DNA from: Methanoculleus sp. UBA374
GTDB taxonomy: Archaea; Halobacteriota; Methanomicrobia; Methanomicrobiales; Methanoculleaceae
Reading direction: 5' to 3'
Assembly: GCA_002508705.1 (NCBI GenBank)
Contig: DAYL01000020.1
Coordinates: 5,959-42,630 of the forward strand
DNA: 36,672 nt
The translations under genes and the position numbers were made by a program. Position 1 is the stretch's first letter; each line of letters begins with the position of its first letter. Shown here piece by piece: positions 7,897 through 16,876 of this stretch. The notes beneath the pieces are model-generated. The model was not told the origin of the DNA. It saw only the letters and a list, made by a program, of their open reading frames with translations, and ran no database searches.

Positions 7897-7905
7897 AGTT
7901 ATATC
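7897..7905 (+). promoter_or_regulatory. TATA box placing the glycerophosphodiesterase start at 7930
   Basis: AGTTATATC is centred about 28 bases before the ATG at 7930. Transcription would begin at or beside that codon, making the mRNA leaderless and disfavouring the GTG at 7915. Confidence 0.5.
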
Positions 7906-7929
7906 TGATCCCGTGTGTACTGGCATGAC

Positions 7930-8634
7930 ATGCTCATCGTCGGACACCGTGGCGCGAGGGCACTCGCGCCGGAGAACACCCTGCGTGCCCTGCAAAGAGG
8001 GATGGCGTGTGCCGATCTCGTCGAGGTCGACCTGCGCCTTACCCGGGACGGCATCCCGGTTGCAATCCACGACGCAACCGTTAATCGGACGACGGACGGG
8101 GTCGGACCGGTCAAAGGCTACACCATCGAAGATTTAAAGGAACTGGATGCAGGCGAAGGCGAGACCATCCCGACGCTCCAGGAGGTCCTCGACCTCATCC
8201 GCAACGATTCAGGGCTCATCGTGGAGATCAAGGAGCCCGGGACCGAGGAGATTATCGTCTCGGCGATCCTGGACCGGATACCGGAACGGCTCATTCTGGT
8301 CTCGTCTCATCCCGGGAGCGTTGCGATGGCAAAGAAACTCCTCCCCGGCGTACAGGCGGGCCTCATCTACTTGGGAGAGGGCGGCGACTCGATAGAACTC
8401 GCCCGCTCGGTGAAGGCAGACCTCATCCTCCCGAGGTGGAACCTGGTCGTGCGCGAGGTGATTGATCGGGCGCACAACGCCGGGCTGCTTGTCGTCCCCT
8501 GGACGCTGAACACGGAAGACTCCTTTGGAGAGGCGGTCCGGCTCGGCGTCGATGGGTTTGCCAGCGACGACCCCTGCGCCGCACGGCGCTATCTTGAAGG
8601 AAGGGCCCGGGAGAGCCCGTCCCCGGCAGGGTAA
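7930..8634 (+). CDS. Glycerophosphodiester phosphodiesterase (GDPD family)
   Basis: A 234-residue cytoplasmic TIM-barrel enzyme expected to hydrolyse glycerophosphodiesters to an alcohol and sn-glycerol 3-phosphate. Family residues are all present: catalytic His6 in HRG, PENT at 14-17 with metal ligand Glu15, EVDLRLTRDG at 32-41 with a second metal ligand pair, and the second catalytic His47 in AIHD. VEIKEP further on supplies the remaining acidic ligand. In archaea the natural substrate may be a head-group of ether lipids, perhaps with sn-glycerol 1-phosphate stereochemistry; this cannot be decided here. The ATG at 7930 is chosen because the TATA box sits one archaeal promoter length upstream. 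An upstream GTG would add five residues. Confidence 0.9.
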   Translation: MLIVGHRGARALAPENTLRALQRGMACADLVEVDLRLTRDGIPVAIHDATVNRTTDGVGPVKGYTIEDLKELDAGEGETIPTLQEVLDLIRNDSGLIVEIKEPGTEEIIVSAILDRIPERLILVSSHPGSVAMAKKLLPGVQAGLIYLGEGGDSIELARSVKADLILPRWNLVVREVIDRAHNAGLLVVPWTLNTEDSFGEAVRLGVDGFASDDPCAARRYLEGRARESPSPAG

Positions 8635-8641
8635 CGGACGG

Positions 8642-9349
<708 letters not shown>

Positions 9350-9428
9350 GGGAGGGAGGTGGATATCGTGCTATTTGTCCTTTGCGGCGGGTCCCGCACG
9401 GACGCCGTTATGACGCCAATCGCGGGCG

Positions 9429-10016
9429 TCAGGGGATCCACGTTATCCGGGGCTCCCGTCGTTCCCGTTTCGGCTGCAGAGGAGCAGGGTAGCCGAAGAT
9501 CAGCGGCGCCACAATTTGGTGGTCGTCCGGGACCTCCAACGCCGCAAGGAACTCCGGGTTCTCCTGGATGAGAGCTGCAGAGCCGATCCAGCAACTGCCG
9601 ATGCCGAGCGCCCAGGCGGCAAGCATCATATTCTCTGCACAGAGTGCACAGTCAAGGATACTTGAGGCGACCCCCCGGTCCCCGAGTACCAGGACCAGCA
9701 CCGGGGCGTTGTAGAAAATGTTGAACTCCGGAGTCGTGAGCGCCGCAAGGAACTCCTCCGTCCCGGGGCGTGCCTCCTCGCCGATCCTCCCCGCGAGGAG
9801 CGGTTTGCAGTAGTCCGACATCCTCCGCATCAGGCCCCGGTCCCTCACGACCACAAACTGCCAGGGCTGAAGACCAAGAGCAGTCGGGGCCTGGACACCC
9901 GCAGCGATGATCGCCCGGATGGCCTCGTCCGGGAGATCGCGGTCGGTGTAGTTCTTGACGCTTCGGCGCTCCCGGATCACGGAGAGGATCTCGACCGGTT
10001 CAATATCCTTCAACAT
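9429..10016 (-). CDS. Nitroreductase-family FMN protein
   Basis: A 195-residue flavoprotein of the NAD(P)H oxidoreductase/nitroreductase family, normally an FMN-binding homodimer. The FMN phosphate-binding RRSVKNY is at 17-23, the APTALGLQPWQFVVV stretch is the family's second signature, and LGIGSCWIGS lies near the C-terminal part. In methanogens such proteins may reduce quinones, nitro compounds or an F420-related acceptor; the substrate is unknown. The mRNA looks leaderless: a TATA box (GCATAAATA) is centred 28 bases before the ATG and no binding site is visible. Confidence 0.88.
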   Translation of the reverse strand: MLKDIEPVEILSVIRERRSVKNYTDRDLPDEAIRAIIAAGVQAPTALGLQPWQFVVVRDRGLMRRMSDYCKPLLAGRIGEEARPGTEEFLAALTTPEFNIFYNAPVLVLVLGDRGVASSILDCALCAENMMLAAWALGIGSCWIGSAALIQENPEFLAALEVPDDHQIVAPLIFGYPAPLQPKRERREPRITWIP

Positions 10017-10039
10017 GGGCCTTCATTGGAGGCCTGCCG

Positions 10040-10050
10040 GTATTTATGCC
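10040..10050 (-). promoter_or_regulatory. TATA box of the nitroreductase gene
   Basis: Minus-strand GGCATAAATAC is centred about 28 bases before the ATG at 10016, which predicts a leaderless transcript. Confidence 0.55.
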
Positions 10051-10068
10051 TGTGGGGCAGGACTCTTC

Positions 10069-10350
10069 CTATTTTCCTTGCCGGATGGAGAAGCCGTCGA
10101 ACTCCCCGGAGTGCTCCTCCCGGGTTGCCTGCAGGTCATCGACCCGTGCCGCGGCCGGACCCCGGCGGCAGAACTCGACCATCCGCTCAACCGACTCCCG
10201 GTCCCCCTCAAAGACAGCCTCCACACGGCCGTCGGGGAGGTTCCTTACCCAGCCGGTGACCCCCAGATCCCGGGCCTCGTCCTCCACAGCCCATCGGAAC
10301 CCGACGCCCTGTACCTTTCCACTGACCGTCACGTGCATTCGCACCGCCAT
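10069..10350 (-). CDS. Acylphosphatase
   Basis: A 93-residue protein matching acylphosphatase over its whole length; it hydrolyses acyl phosphates such as acetyl phosphate or carbamoyl phosphate. The signature GKVQGVGFRW includes catalytic Arg19, and GWVRNLPDG includes Asn37, the same 18-residue spacing as in characterised enzymes. The C-terminus ends FDGFSIRQGK, slightly different from the usual F-x-I/V-x-Y. It is transcribed ahead of the nitroreductase but each gene seems to have its own promoter. A GATAAG element about 28 bases upstream of the ATG is the only promoter candidate. Confidence 0.93.
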   Translation of the reverse strand: MAVRMHVTVSGKVQGVGFRWAVEDEARDLGVTGWVRNLPDGRVEAVFEGDRESVERMVEFCRRGPAAARVDDLQATREEHSGEFDGFSIRQGK

Positions 10351-10552
10351 ATACAGAGTTCAATAGCGGAAGGTCTTATCAACTCCGGTCACCGGAACCG
10401 GTTCTTCCGCCCGGACCGATGGCCGGGTTCGAACCACCGGGGGCAGGAATGCTGTAAAATCCCCACTGAATCATCGGCAAACCGGATGACAACCTTTTTT
10501 GCTCCCCTGGAGCACAACCACTACGGCGACTGCACTTTGGCGCCGGTGGGAC

Positions 10553-12301
10553 ATGACGGACTCGCATCACAATGGGATATCCTACGATACCGAGGTGCTC
10601 AACGCTTTCGGCGACGGTCTTCTCGCGGTAGGCAACGACCGAAAGGTTCTCTGGTACAACCCGGCTCTCCTTCGAATATTTGATATCCAGCAAGAAAATG
10701 TTCTCGAGACGGACGTACGCTCGTTTTTTACCCGTCACCTTCTGCCGGCCGTCGAGGATGAGGCCTCCGCACGCCTGCTCCGGGAGGCCCTGGAGACCGA
10801 CGCGGACATGCCCCCTATCTTTTGCCGTGTCCGGACACCCGGCGGCACCTGGCGCTGGCTCTCGATCTCGGACCTTCCGGTCCCGGCCTCCATCGGTCAC
10901 CGGCTCCTCAGGGTCCGGGACGTCACCGCAGAACGTGACGCGTACCACTTCAAGACCGCGCTTGACGGGTCGCCGATGGTCGTCTTTGTGCAGGATGAAA
11001 ACCTCCGCTACACCTGGTCGTACAACCAGCAACTGGGTGCCACGGATGCATCCATCATCGGTATGCGGGACGAGGAAGCCTTTCCCGGCAACGCCGCTCT
11101 TCTTACCGCGCTCAAACGTCGGGTCCTTGAAGCGGGAGAGACCGTTCGAGCGGCGGTGCCGTTCTCCGTCGCAGACGGATCTCGTGTTCGGGACCTGACG
11201 CTGAAGCCGCTCCGGAATGCAGAGGGGAACATTTTCGGCCTTGCCGGGACGGCCTTTGATGTGACCGAACGGAACCGGGTGGAAGAGGCGCTCCGGGAGA
11301 AGACGGAGAAATTGAAGAAACGGATGGACGAACTCCAGTGTCTGTACACCGTCGCACACCTTGTTGAGGTGCCGGGAATGACGCTTGTCCGGCTCCTGCA
11401 GGCGGTTGCCGACACCCTCCCCTCGGGCTGGCAGTACCCGGACGATACGGCAGTGCTGATCCGGGTCGACGGGCGGGAGTTCCGGCGGGGCGACCCGGAT
11501 GCGACGCCCTGGAAACAGGAGAGCCCGATCATCGTTCACGGTACGCGGGTCGGTGAGGTTGAGGTCCGGTACCTCCACGAGAGACCGGAGGCGGCTGAAG
11601 GACCGTTCCTGCCGGAAGAGCGGATGTTGCTTGACGCCGTCGCGGAGCGGCTCGGTCGTATCATCGAACGGCTGCGGACAGAGACGGCGCTCCAGGAGAG
11701 CGAGGAGCAGTTCCGCGGCATTGCCCAGCGGAGTTTCGATCTCATCGTTACGTCGTACCTCGACGACGGGATGAACTATATCTCGCCAGCGATGAAGCGC
11801 ATCCTCGGCTACTCGCCCGGGGAGATGATCGGGACGGAATGGGAGGATTACCTCCTCCCTTCAAGCCGTCCGGTCTGGGAGGAGGGGCGCCGGAAGGTGC
11901 TCCGGGGTGAGCTGGTCGAAGGGCTCCAGGTATGGGGCAGGCGAAAGAACGGAGAGACTGCCATACTGGAACTGAACGTGTCGCCGATCATCGAGCAGAA
12001 GAAGATCGTGGGGTTTCAGGCCATCGGCAGGGACATCTCCGAGCGAATCCTCTACGAGCGGCTCCGGCAGCAGGCGTTCGATATGACCGAGCGCAACATC
12101 GCGCAGTTCGCTATTCTTGCCGACCACGTCCGCCACCCACTCCAGGTGATCATGGGGGTTGCGGACCTGCTCGACGACGAAGAGTCCGCGGAAAAACTCC
12201 GGGAGCAGGTCAGGAGGATCAACGCGCGGGTCCTCGAGCTCGACCGCGAGTGGATGGAGTCCCGGCAAATCCGGGAGTTCCTGAAGCGATACGAACTCTA
12301 A
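10553..12301 (+). CDS. Multi-PAS sensor protein with kinase-like helical tail but no ATPase domain
   Basis: A soluble 582-residue protein. In order it has a PAS domain (about 8-115), a second PAS domain (about 125-238), a coiled coil, a GAF-like module (about 258-370, LPSGWQYP to LLDAVAERLGRIIER), a third PAS domain (QRSFDLIVTSYLDDGMNYIS, about 380-495) and a 75-residue helical tail. In the tail LADHVRHPLQVI resembles a histidine-kinase H-box, but Asp524 falls where the phosphorylated His should be and His525 replaces the acidic residue. No HATPase follows. It is paralogous to the protein at 17893-19716, sharing the GAF-like module, last PAS and tail. It is probably a signalling adaptor or dimer partner rather than an active kinase. 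ATG 10553 is chosen for the GGTGGG before it. Confidence 0.85.
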   Translation: MTDSHHNGISYDTEVLNAFGDGLLAVGNDRKVLWYNPALLRIFDIQQENVLETDVRSFFTRHLLPAVEDEASARLLREALETDADMPPIFCRVRTPGGTWRWLSISDLPVPASIGHRLLRVRDVTAERDAYHFKTALDGSPMVVFVQDENLRYTWSYNQQLGATDASIIGMRDEEAFPGNAALLTALKRRVLEAGETVRAAVPFSVADGSRVRDLTLKPLRNAEGNIFGLAGTAFDVTERNRVEEALREKTEKLKKRMDELQCLYTVAHLVEVPGMTLVRLLQAVADTLPSGWQYPDDTAVLIRVDGREFRRGDPDATPWKQESPIIVHGTRVGEVEVRYLHERPEAAEGPFLPEERMLLDAVAERLGRIIERLRTETALQESEEQFRGIAQRSFDLIVTSYLDDGMNYISPAMKRILGYSPGEMIGTEWEDYLLPSSRPVWEEGRRKVLRGELVEGLQVWGRRKNGETAILELNVSPIIEQKKIVGFQAIGRDISERILYERLRQQAFDMTERNIAQFAILADHVRHPLQVIMGVADLLDDEESAEKLREQVRRINARVLELDREWMESRQIREFLKRYEL

Positions 12302-12663
12302 TAACGAAACCGCTTCCCCTGATGGAGGGGGCGGTGCATCGTCGGCATGGCCTCACGAATGGCGGCAAGCGTCCCGGGAAGCAGGGTGCCTTTCTTCCCG
12401 ACGACATCCGCCGGCCGGATGACGGCGGGGTATGCGGTCAGGGCGTAACTCTCGGTGAAGAGGTCGAGCCCGCCCCGGGCGAAATCATCGAGCGAGAGGG
12501 GGATCGAGATCCCGTCGGTGGACGGGCTGCTCGATACCGGGCAGATGACGAGGTTTCCGCTCTCTTCTGCAGTCACGACCACCACCGGGCGCACCTTCCC
12601 TTCGCCGGTACCGCCGATGCGTACGGAGGCCAGAACGACGTCGCCGCCGTTGTAACGTCCCAT
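12298..12663 (-). CDS. PemK/MazF-like protein, no antitoxin seen
   Basis: A 121-residue protein with the small beta-barrel pattern of the PemK/MazF family: GDVVLASV at 7-14, KVRPVVVV at 23-30 with the conserved Arg, and NLVICPVSSSP at 37-47 with the usual Ser. The family is best known for mRNA-cleaving toxins, but the fold also occurs in regulators. No antitoxin-like ORF lies next to it: upstream is 126 bases without a gene, then the end of the copper ATPase gene. Its stop overlaps the stop of the PAS gene by three bases on the opposite strand. A TATA-like CTCTTATGG about 29 bases before the ATG suggests a leaderless message. Confidence 0.75.
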   Translation of the reverse strand: MGRYNGGDVVLASVRIGGTGEGKVRPVVVVTAEESGNLVICPVSSSPSTDGISIPLSLDDFARGGLDLFTESYALTAYPAVIRPADVVGKKGTLLPGTLAAIREAMPTMHRPLHQGKRFRY

Positions 12664-12687
12664 CGCATACAGGTAGACCTGCGGGAA

Positions 12688-12696
12688 CCATAAGAG
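12688..12696 (-). promoter_or_regulatory. TATA-like element of the PemK/MazF gene
   Basis: Minus-strand CTCTTATGG is centred about 29 bases before the ATG at 12663. Nothing else is recognised in 12664-12789. Confidence 0.4.
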
Positions 12697-12789
12697 GATA
12701 CGGTTGCATGCAGGTGAGCCGGGTAGATAAGCGAGGATAAAGGAGGATACGACCCCTCCGATGCGCTGGTATGGTGCCGCTCTCTTTCC

Positions 12790-14760
12790 CTATACCCGGA
12801 GCAGTCGGGCGTTGATTGCGACGATCACGGTGCTTGCGCTCATCAGCACCGCCCCGGCCGCGGGAGTGAGAACGATACCGGCGCCGGAGAGCACGCCGGC
12901 GGCAAGCGGAATGGCGACGGCGTTGTAGCCGGTCGCCCAGAGGAGGTTCTCGACCATCTTTCGGTAGGTCTTCCGCGCAAGTTCGACGATCGTCACTGCA
13001 TCCCGGGGATCGTTCCTCACGAGGACGATATCGGCGCTCTCCACGGCTACATCGGTCCCCGCCCCGATTGCAATCCCGAGGTCGGCCTGCACGAGTGCGG
13101 GTGCGTCGTTGACCCCATCGCCCACCATCGCCACCCGGTAGCGCTCCTGCACCTCCCGGACCTTCTCGGCCTTCTCGTGGGGGAGAACCCCGGCGAAGAA
13201 CTCGTCGATGCCCAGTTCCCCCGCCACCCATGCCACGACGTCGTGGTTGTCGCCGGAGAGCATCATGCACCGGATGCCCATCTCTTTGAGCCGACGGACC
13301 GCCTCCGCCGACTCCGGCCGGATGGTATCGGCGAGCGCGAGCGCCCCGACGAGCCGGTTGTCTTCGAGCAGGAAGACGACGGTCTTGCCCTGCTGCTGGA
13401 GCGGTTCGATCCGTCCGTTATCGACTGCTATGCCCTGCTCTGCAAGGTAGCCGGGGCCGACTACTTGAACAATGCGACCACCGACCGTTCCCTCGACCCC
13501 GACTCCCGGGATAGCCCGGAAGCCCTCCACCGGAAGCGTTGAAAGCTCCTGTTTCTCCGCGCTCCGGACCACTCCCCGGGCGATCGGGTGTTCGGAGTGC
13601 GTCTCCACCGATGCCGCCGCACCGAGTACGTCGTCCTCTGCCGCGCCGTCGAAGGTGAGAACATCCGTGACCCCGAACCTCCCCTCCGTCAGGGTCCCGG
13701 TCTTGTCGAAAAGAACTGCCTGGAGGTCATGCGCACGTTCGAATGCGTTTCGGTCCCGGATCAGGAACCCCGATTGGGCGGCAAGGGCCGTTGAGACCGC
13801 GATCACGAGCGGGACGGCGAGGCCGAGCGCGTGGGGACAGGCGATGACCATCACGGTCGCGGCCCGCTCCACCGCAAACCCTGTACCTTCTCCGAGGGCG
13901 AGCCATACCGTGAACGTCACCGCACCGACCGCGAGCGCAATTGCCACCAGGAAGAACGCCGCCCGATCGGCGAGGTCCTGGGCCCGGGACCGGCTTTCCT
14001 GCGTCTTTCGTACGAGGTCGATCACCCGGGCAAGGTAGGTCTCCGCACCCATCCTCCGGACCTCGACGACGACCGAGCCCTCACCGTTGATCGCCCCGCC
14101 GATGACTTCACTGCCGGGACGCTTCCCGACCGGCCTTGACTCACCGGTGAGCATCGCCTCGTTGACGCTCGTTGCTCCTTCAATCACCACGCCGTCCACG
14201 GGCACCTTCTCCCCGGGACGGACGAGGACCCGGTCGCCCGGCATAAGCCGGTCCACGGGCACGTCCTCGGTCCCGCCGTCCCGGATCCGGTGCGCCTCCG
14301 ATGGCATGACCCTGACCAGTTCTTCGAGCGCCCGGGACGCCCCGAGGACCGAACGCATCTCCACCCAGTGCCCGAGAAGCATGATATCGATCAGGGTGGC
14401 GAGTTCCCAGAAAAAGCCCTCTGTGCCGACGATACCGAAAACGACCGCCGAACTGTAGACATAGGCGACGGTGATCGCGACGGCGATGAGCGTCATCATG
14501 CCGGGCGTCCGCGCCCGGAGTTCGCGAACGATGCCGGTAAGAAACGGCCAGCCGCCGTAGAAGTACACCAGGGTCGCAAGAGCAAAGAGGAGATAGTCCG
14601 AGCCCGGGAACACGATGGTGACCCCGAGGAGCGCCTGGACCGGCGCTGAGAGCAGGAGGATCGGGACGGTGAGCAGGGTCGAGACGATAAACCGCCGCCG
14701 GAAGTCCTCGATGGCGTGATGGTGGGCGTCCGCACGGTGCATTTCGTGGTCGTGGTCCAT
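12790..14760 (-). CDS. copB: CopB-type copper-translocating P-type ATPase (P1B-3)
   Basis: A 656-residue heavy-metal ATPase. The histidine-rich N-terminus (MDHDHEMHRADAHHH) replaces the usual CxxC metal-binding domain. Motifs follow in order: TGES at 205-208, CPH at 308-310 in the sixth helix, phosphorylation site DKTGT at 352-356, HP at 391-392 and GDGVND at 547-552, ending with MSASTVIVAIN in the last helix. CPH together with MSxST defines the P1B-3 group, known to export Cu2+ or Ag+. A 22-residue SHOCT-like ORF precedes it with one base between stop and start, so its translation is probably coupled. No copper regulator or chaperone gene is visible nearby. Confidence 0.93.
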   Translation of the reverse strand: MDHDHEMHRADAHHHAIEDFRRRFIVSTLLTVPILLLSAPVQALLGVTIVFPGSDYLLFALATLVYFYGGWPFLTGIVRELRARTPGMMTLIAVAITVAYVYSSAVVFGIVGTEGFFWELATLIDIMLLGHWVEMRSVLGASRALEELVRVMPSEAHRIRDGGTEDVPVDRLMPGDRVLVRPGEKVPVDGVVIEGATSVNEAMLTGESRPVGKRPGSEVIGGAINGEGSVVVEVRRMGAETYLARVIDLVRKTQESRSRAQDLADRAAFFLVAIALAVGAVTFTVWLALGEGTGFAVERAATVMVIACPHALGLAVPLVIAVSTALAAQSGFLIRDRNAFERAHDLQAVLFDKTGTLTEGRFGVTDVLTFDGAAEDDVLGAAASVETHSEHPIARGVVRSAEKQELSTLPVEGFRAIPGVGVEGTVGGRIVQVVGPGYLAEQGIAVDNGRIEPLQQQGKTVVFLLEDNRLVGALALADTIRPESAEAVRRLKEMGIRCMMLSGDNHDVVAWVAGELGIDEFFAGVLPHEKAEKVREVQERYRVAMVGDGVNDAPALVQADLGIAIGAGTDVAVESADIVLVRNDPRDAVTIVELARKTYRKMVENLLWATGYNAVAIPLAAGVLSGAGIVLTPAAGAVLMSASTVIVAINARLLRV

Positions 14761-14761
14761 C

Positions 14762-14830
14762 TCAGTCCCTCCGCCGCTTCCGGTAATCCACGTTGTCGGT
14801 CTCGCCCTGCACGTAACGCTGCCTGTACAT
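14762..14830 (-). CDS. Micro-ORF resembling a SHOCT domain
   Basis: A 22-codon ORF whose product (MYRQRYVQGETDNVDYRKRR, then RD) follows the SHOCT pattern of Arg-Tyr-x-x-Gly-Glu-Ile-x-x-x-Glu-Tyr-x-x-x-Arg. A good GAGGGAG binding site precedes the ATG, and its TGA is one base before the ATPase start. SHOCT domains normally form the C-terminus of small membrane proteins that often sit beside metal ATPases. Here the frame upstream is open for only 22 codons before a TAA and contains no membrane segment. It may therefore be a remnant, or a leader peptide that couples translation of the ATPase. It is too short for certainty. Confidence 0.5.
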   Translation of the reverse strand: MYRQRYVQGETDNVDYRKRRRD

Positions 14831-14996
14831 CTCCCTCACCCGTGTCACCCGTATCCACTCACGGCGGGAGGCAGGCTGCAGGAGACGTAAACCTATCGGT
14901 TACCCGTGGAGAAGCCGGAGGCGGCCGTACCTGGCCGTTCTCATAAGGAAGGTCGGCGGGACCTGCTGAACAGCCCCGTATGGCGGGGGAAATGGA

Positions 14997-15010
14997 CAGA
15001 TTTATATATT
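14997..15010 (+). promoter_or_regulatory. Strong TATA box upstream of the split sensor kinase
   Basis: GATTTATATATTCC is the strongest TATA-like sequence in the 402-base gap 14831-15232. On the plus strand it would start a transcript near 15030, about 200 bases before the kinase ORF. Inside that leader are a 15-codon ORF (15086-15133) and a purine-rich GGATAAAGGAAGG at 15151-15163. The remainder of the gap holds nothing recognisable. Confidence 0.4.
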
Positions 15011-15232
15011 CCGGGAAAGAGCATACTGTCCGTGCTCGTATAAAATCACCAACAGGGATTATAGAAACTTCAGAATATCCCTAATATGGTCCGGATTCGC
15101 TTGAGATGTGTGGGAATAGAGTATTCCCTGTGAAAATGGAATTCCTCCAAGGATAAAGGAAGGTGGTCCCGGCTGATACACAGGTTCACACGCGCGGATG
15201 GCGATCTCCCCGCGCTCGCCGCCATCCTCGAC

Positions 15233-16876
15233 GTGCTCGACGAGGGGCTGCTCGTCGTCGGCCCCGACAACCGGGTAGCCTGTGTCAACGGGTATCTCCG
15301 GCACATCCTCGGCATCGATCGGAAAGAATTTTCCGGAGCCGAGGCGGATGAGTTCATCCGCCGGAACCTGGTGCCCCGGATCGCTGAAGAGCCGTGCAGG
15401 GCGGCGATCATGGAGTCGCTCTCCGGCCGTTCACCGGCTGCCGATGTCCTGTGTACGTTGCGATCGCCCGACGGCGGGGAAAACAGGGTCCGCTGGTCGT
15501 GCAGGGTTGTCGATGAGGGACTGTTTCGGGGCGTGCGGGTCATCCGCCTGCTGTCCGAACCCGCCGCTCCCCGGGAAGCGCCACTCCTCGGAACCTCCGG
15601 GTGGAGAGGGATTGATGATATTCTGCGGCAGAACGAAGGGTGGTATCGGTTTCTTATCGAGAACCTGAACGAAGGCATCGGGCTGATTGATAGAGAGGGC
15701 GCTCTGGTCTTTGCCAACCAGAGATTGGCCGATATCACCGGTTGCCCGGTCGCCGAACTGGTCGGGCTGCCGGCCACTCTCTTCGTCGATGAAAGAGGTG
15801 CCGGGTGTCTGGGAGAGTACCTGCAAAACCCGGATAAGAGTTCCCATGAAGTCTATGAGGTCGATCTGATCCAGAGAGCCGGTGCCCGCGTCCATACGCT
15901 GATAACAACCGCCCCGATCATCGATGCCGGCGGCACCTGCCGTGGATTTCTCGCCGGGATCCAGGACGTCACCCTCTTGAAGCAGATGGAAATGAAACTC
16001 CGGGAGAGCGAGGAGAAATACCGCTCGCTTGTCGAACTTTCCGCCGAAGCGATCCTGATCCACCGCGGCGGGAGGATCGCCTACATCAACCCCGCCTGCA
16101 TGCGGCTTCTCGGCGCGTCACACGCCGGGGAGATTATCGGGAAGGCAGTCCTTGATGTCGTCCATCCGGAAGCCCGGGATGCTGTCCGGTCGTTCGGTCT
16201 GCGCAACCTCCGGGGAGAGGTTACGCCGCTCGTCGAACTGCTGGTTGTCCGGCTTGACGGGAGGACGGTTCCCGTCGAAGGAAGGGGCACACGGATGCTC
16301 TTTGAGGGCAGGCCCGCGGTCCAGGTCGTTATGCGGGACGTCACCCACCAGAAGCAGGTGAAGGAGCGGCTGGAGGCACGAAACCGCCATCTCCTGCTGC
16401 TGAACAGGATCATCGGCACCTCGGCGTCGGCCCGAACGCCCGCGGAGTTGATGGAGACGGCGCTCAGCCAGACGATCGACCTCCTCGGCTATGATTGCGG
16501 TGCGATCTACCATCTTGATGCCGTCAACCGCGGAGAGGCAGCGCTCCAGTACCAGCAGAACATGCCGGATGCCTGCCTGAAGCGAGCGGAAAGCATCTTT
16601 GCGGAGTCATGTGCCGGGAGTCTCGCCGCCGGTCTTCCGCACTACCTTGAGCATGATCGGCACCGGAGCACCTCAACCTCCCGTCTCCTCCGGGAACTCG
16701 GCCTTGCTGCACTTGCCTGTATCCCGCTTATCGTCGAGTCCGATGCCGTCGGAGCGCTCCTTATCGGGAGCCTGGACCGGGAAACGTTCTCGTCCGAAGA
16801 GCGCGGGCTCCTCGAAGCGGTCAGCCGGGAGATCGGGGCCGGCATCCTCCCGGGGAATGCTTTATCAGAGGCTTGA
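15233..16876 (+). CDS. Sensor half of a frameshifted PAS-GAF histidine kinase
   Basis: A 547-residue ORF with a PAS-like N-terminus (LDEGLLVVGPDNRVACVNG), a PAS domain at about 140-250 (ENLNEGIGLIDREGALVFAN), another at about 260-375 (LVELSAEAILIHRGGRIAYI) and a GAF domain at about 380-540. It breaks off in PGNALSEA directly after the GAF domain. The next frame carries the kinase core, and removal of one C in the CCCGGGG tract at 16848-16855 would join them as ...GAGILRGMLYQRLE... . The start is doubtful: GTG 15233 is the only standard start after the stop at 15131 but lacks a binding site, and homology-like sequence (DLPALAAILDVL) begins upstream. The true N-terminus may use another frame or start codon. 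Confidence 0.8.
   Translation: MLDEGLLVVGPDNRVACVNGYLRHILGIDRKEFSGAEADEFIRRNLVPRIAEEPCRAAIMESLSGRSPAADVLCTLRSPDGGENRVRWSCRVVDEGLFRGVRVIRLLSEPAAPREAPLLGTSGWRGIDDILRQNEGWYRFLIENLNEGIGLIDREGALVFANQRLADITGCPVAELVGLPATLFVDERGAGCLGEYLQNPDKSSHEVYEVDLIQRAGARVHTLITTAPIIDAGGTCRGFLAGIQDVTLLKQMEMKLRESEEKYRSLVELSAEAILIHRGGRIAYINPACMRLLGASHAGEIIGKAVLDVVHPEARDAVRSFGLRNLRGEVTPLVELLVVRLDGRTVPVEGRGTRMLFEGRPAVQVVMRDVTHQKQVKERLEARNRHLLLLNRIIGTSASARTPAELMETALSQTIDLLGYDCGAIYHLDAVNRGEAALQYQQNMPDACLKRAESIFAESCAGSLAAGLPHYLEHDRHRSTSTSRLLRELGLAALACIPLIVESDAVGALLIGSLDRETFSSEERGLLEAVSREIGAGILPGNALSEA

Noticed and set aside
15131..15133. In-frame TGA before the sensor kinase as a selenocysteine codon
   Set aside because: No selenocysteine insertion structure or selenoprotein context is visible, and a GTG start after it explains the ORF.
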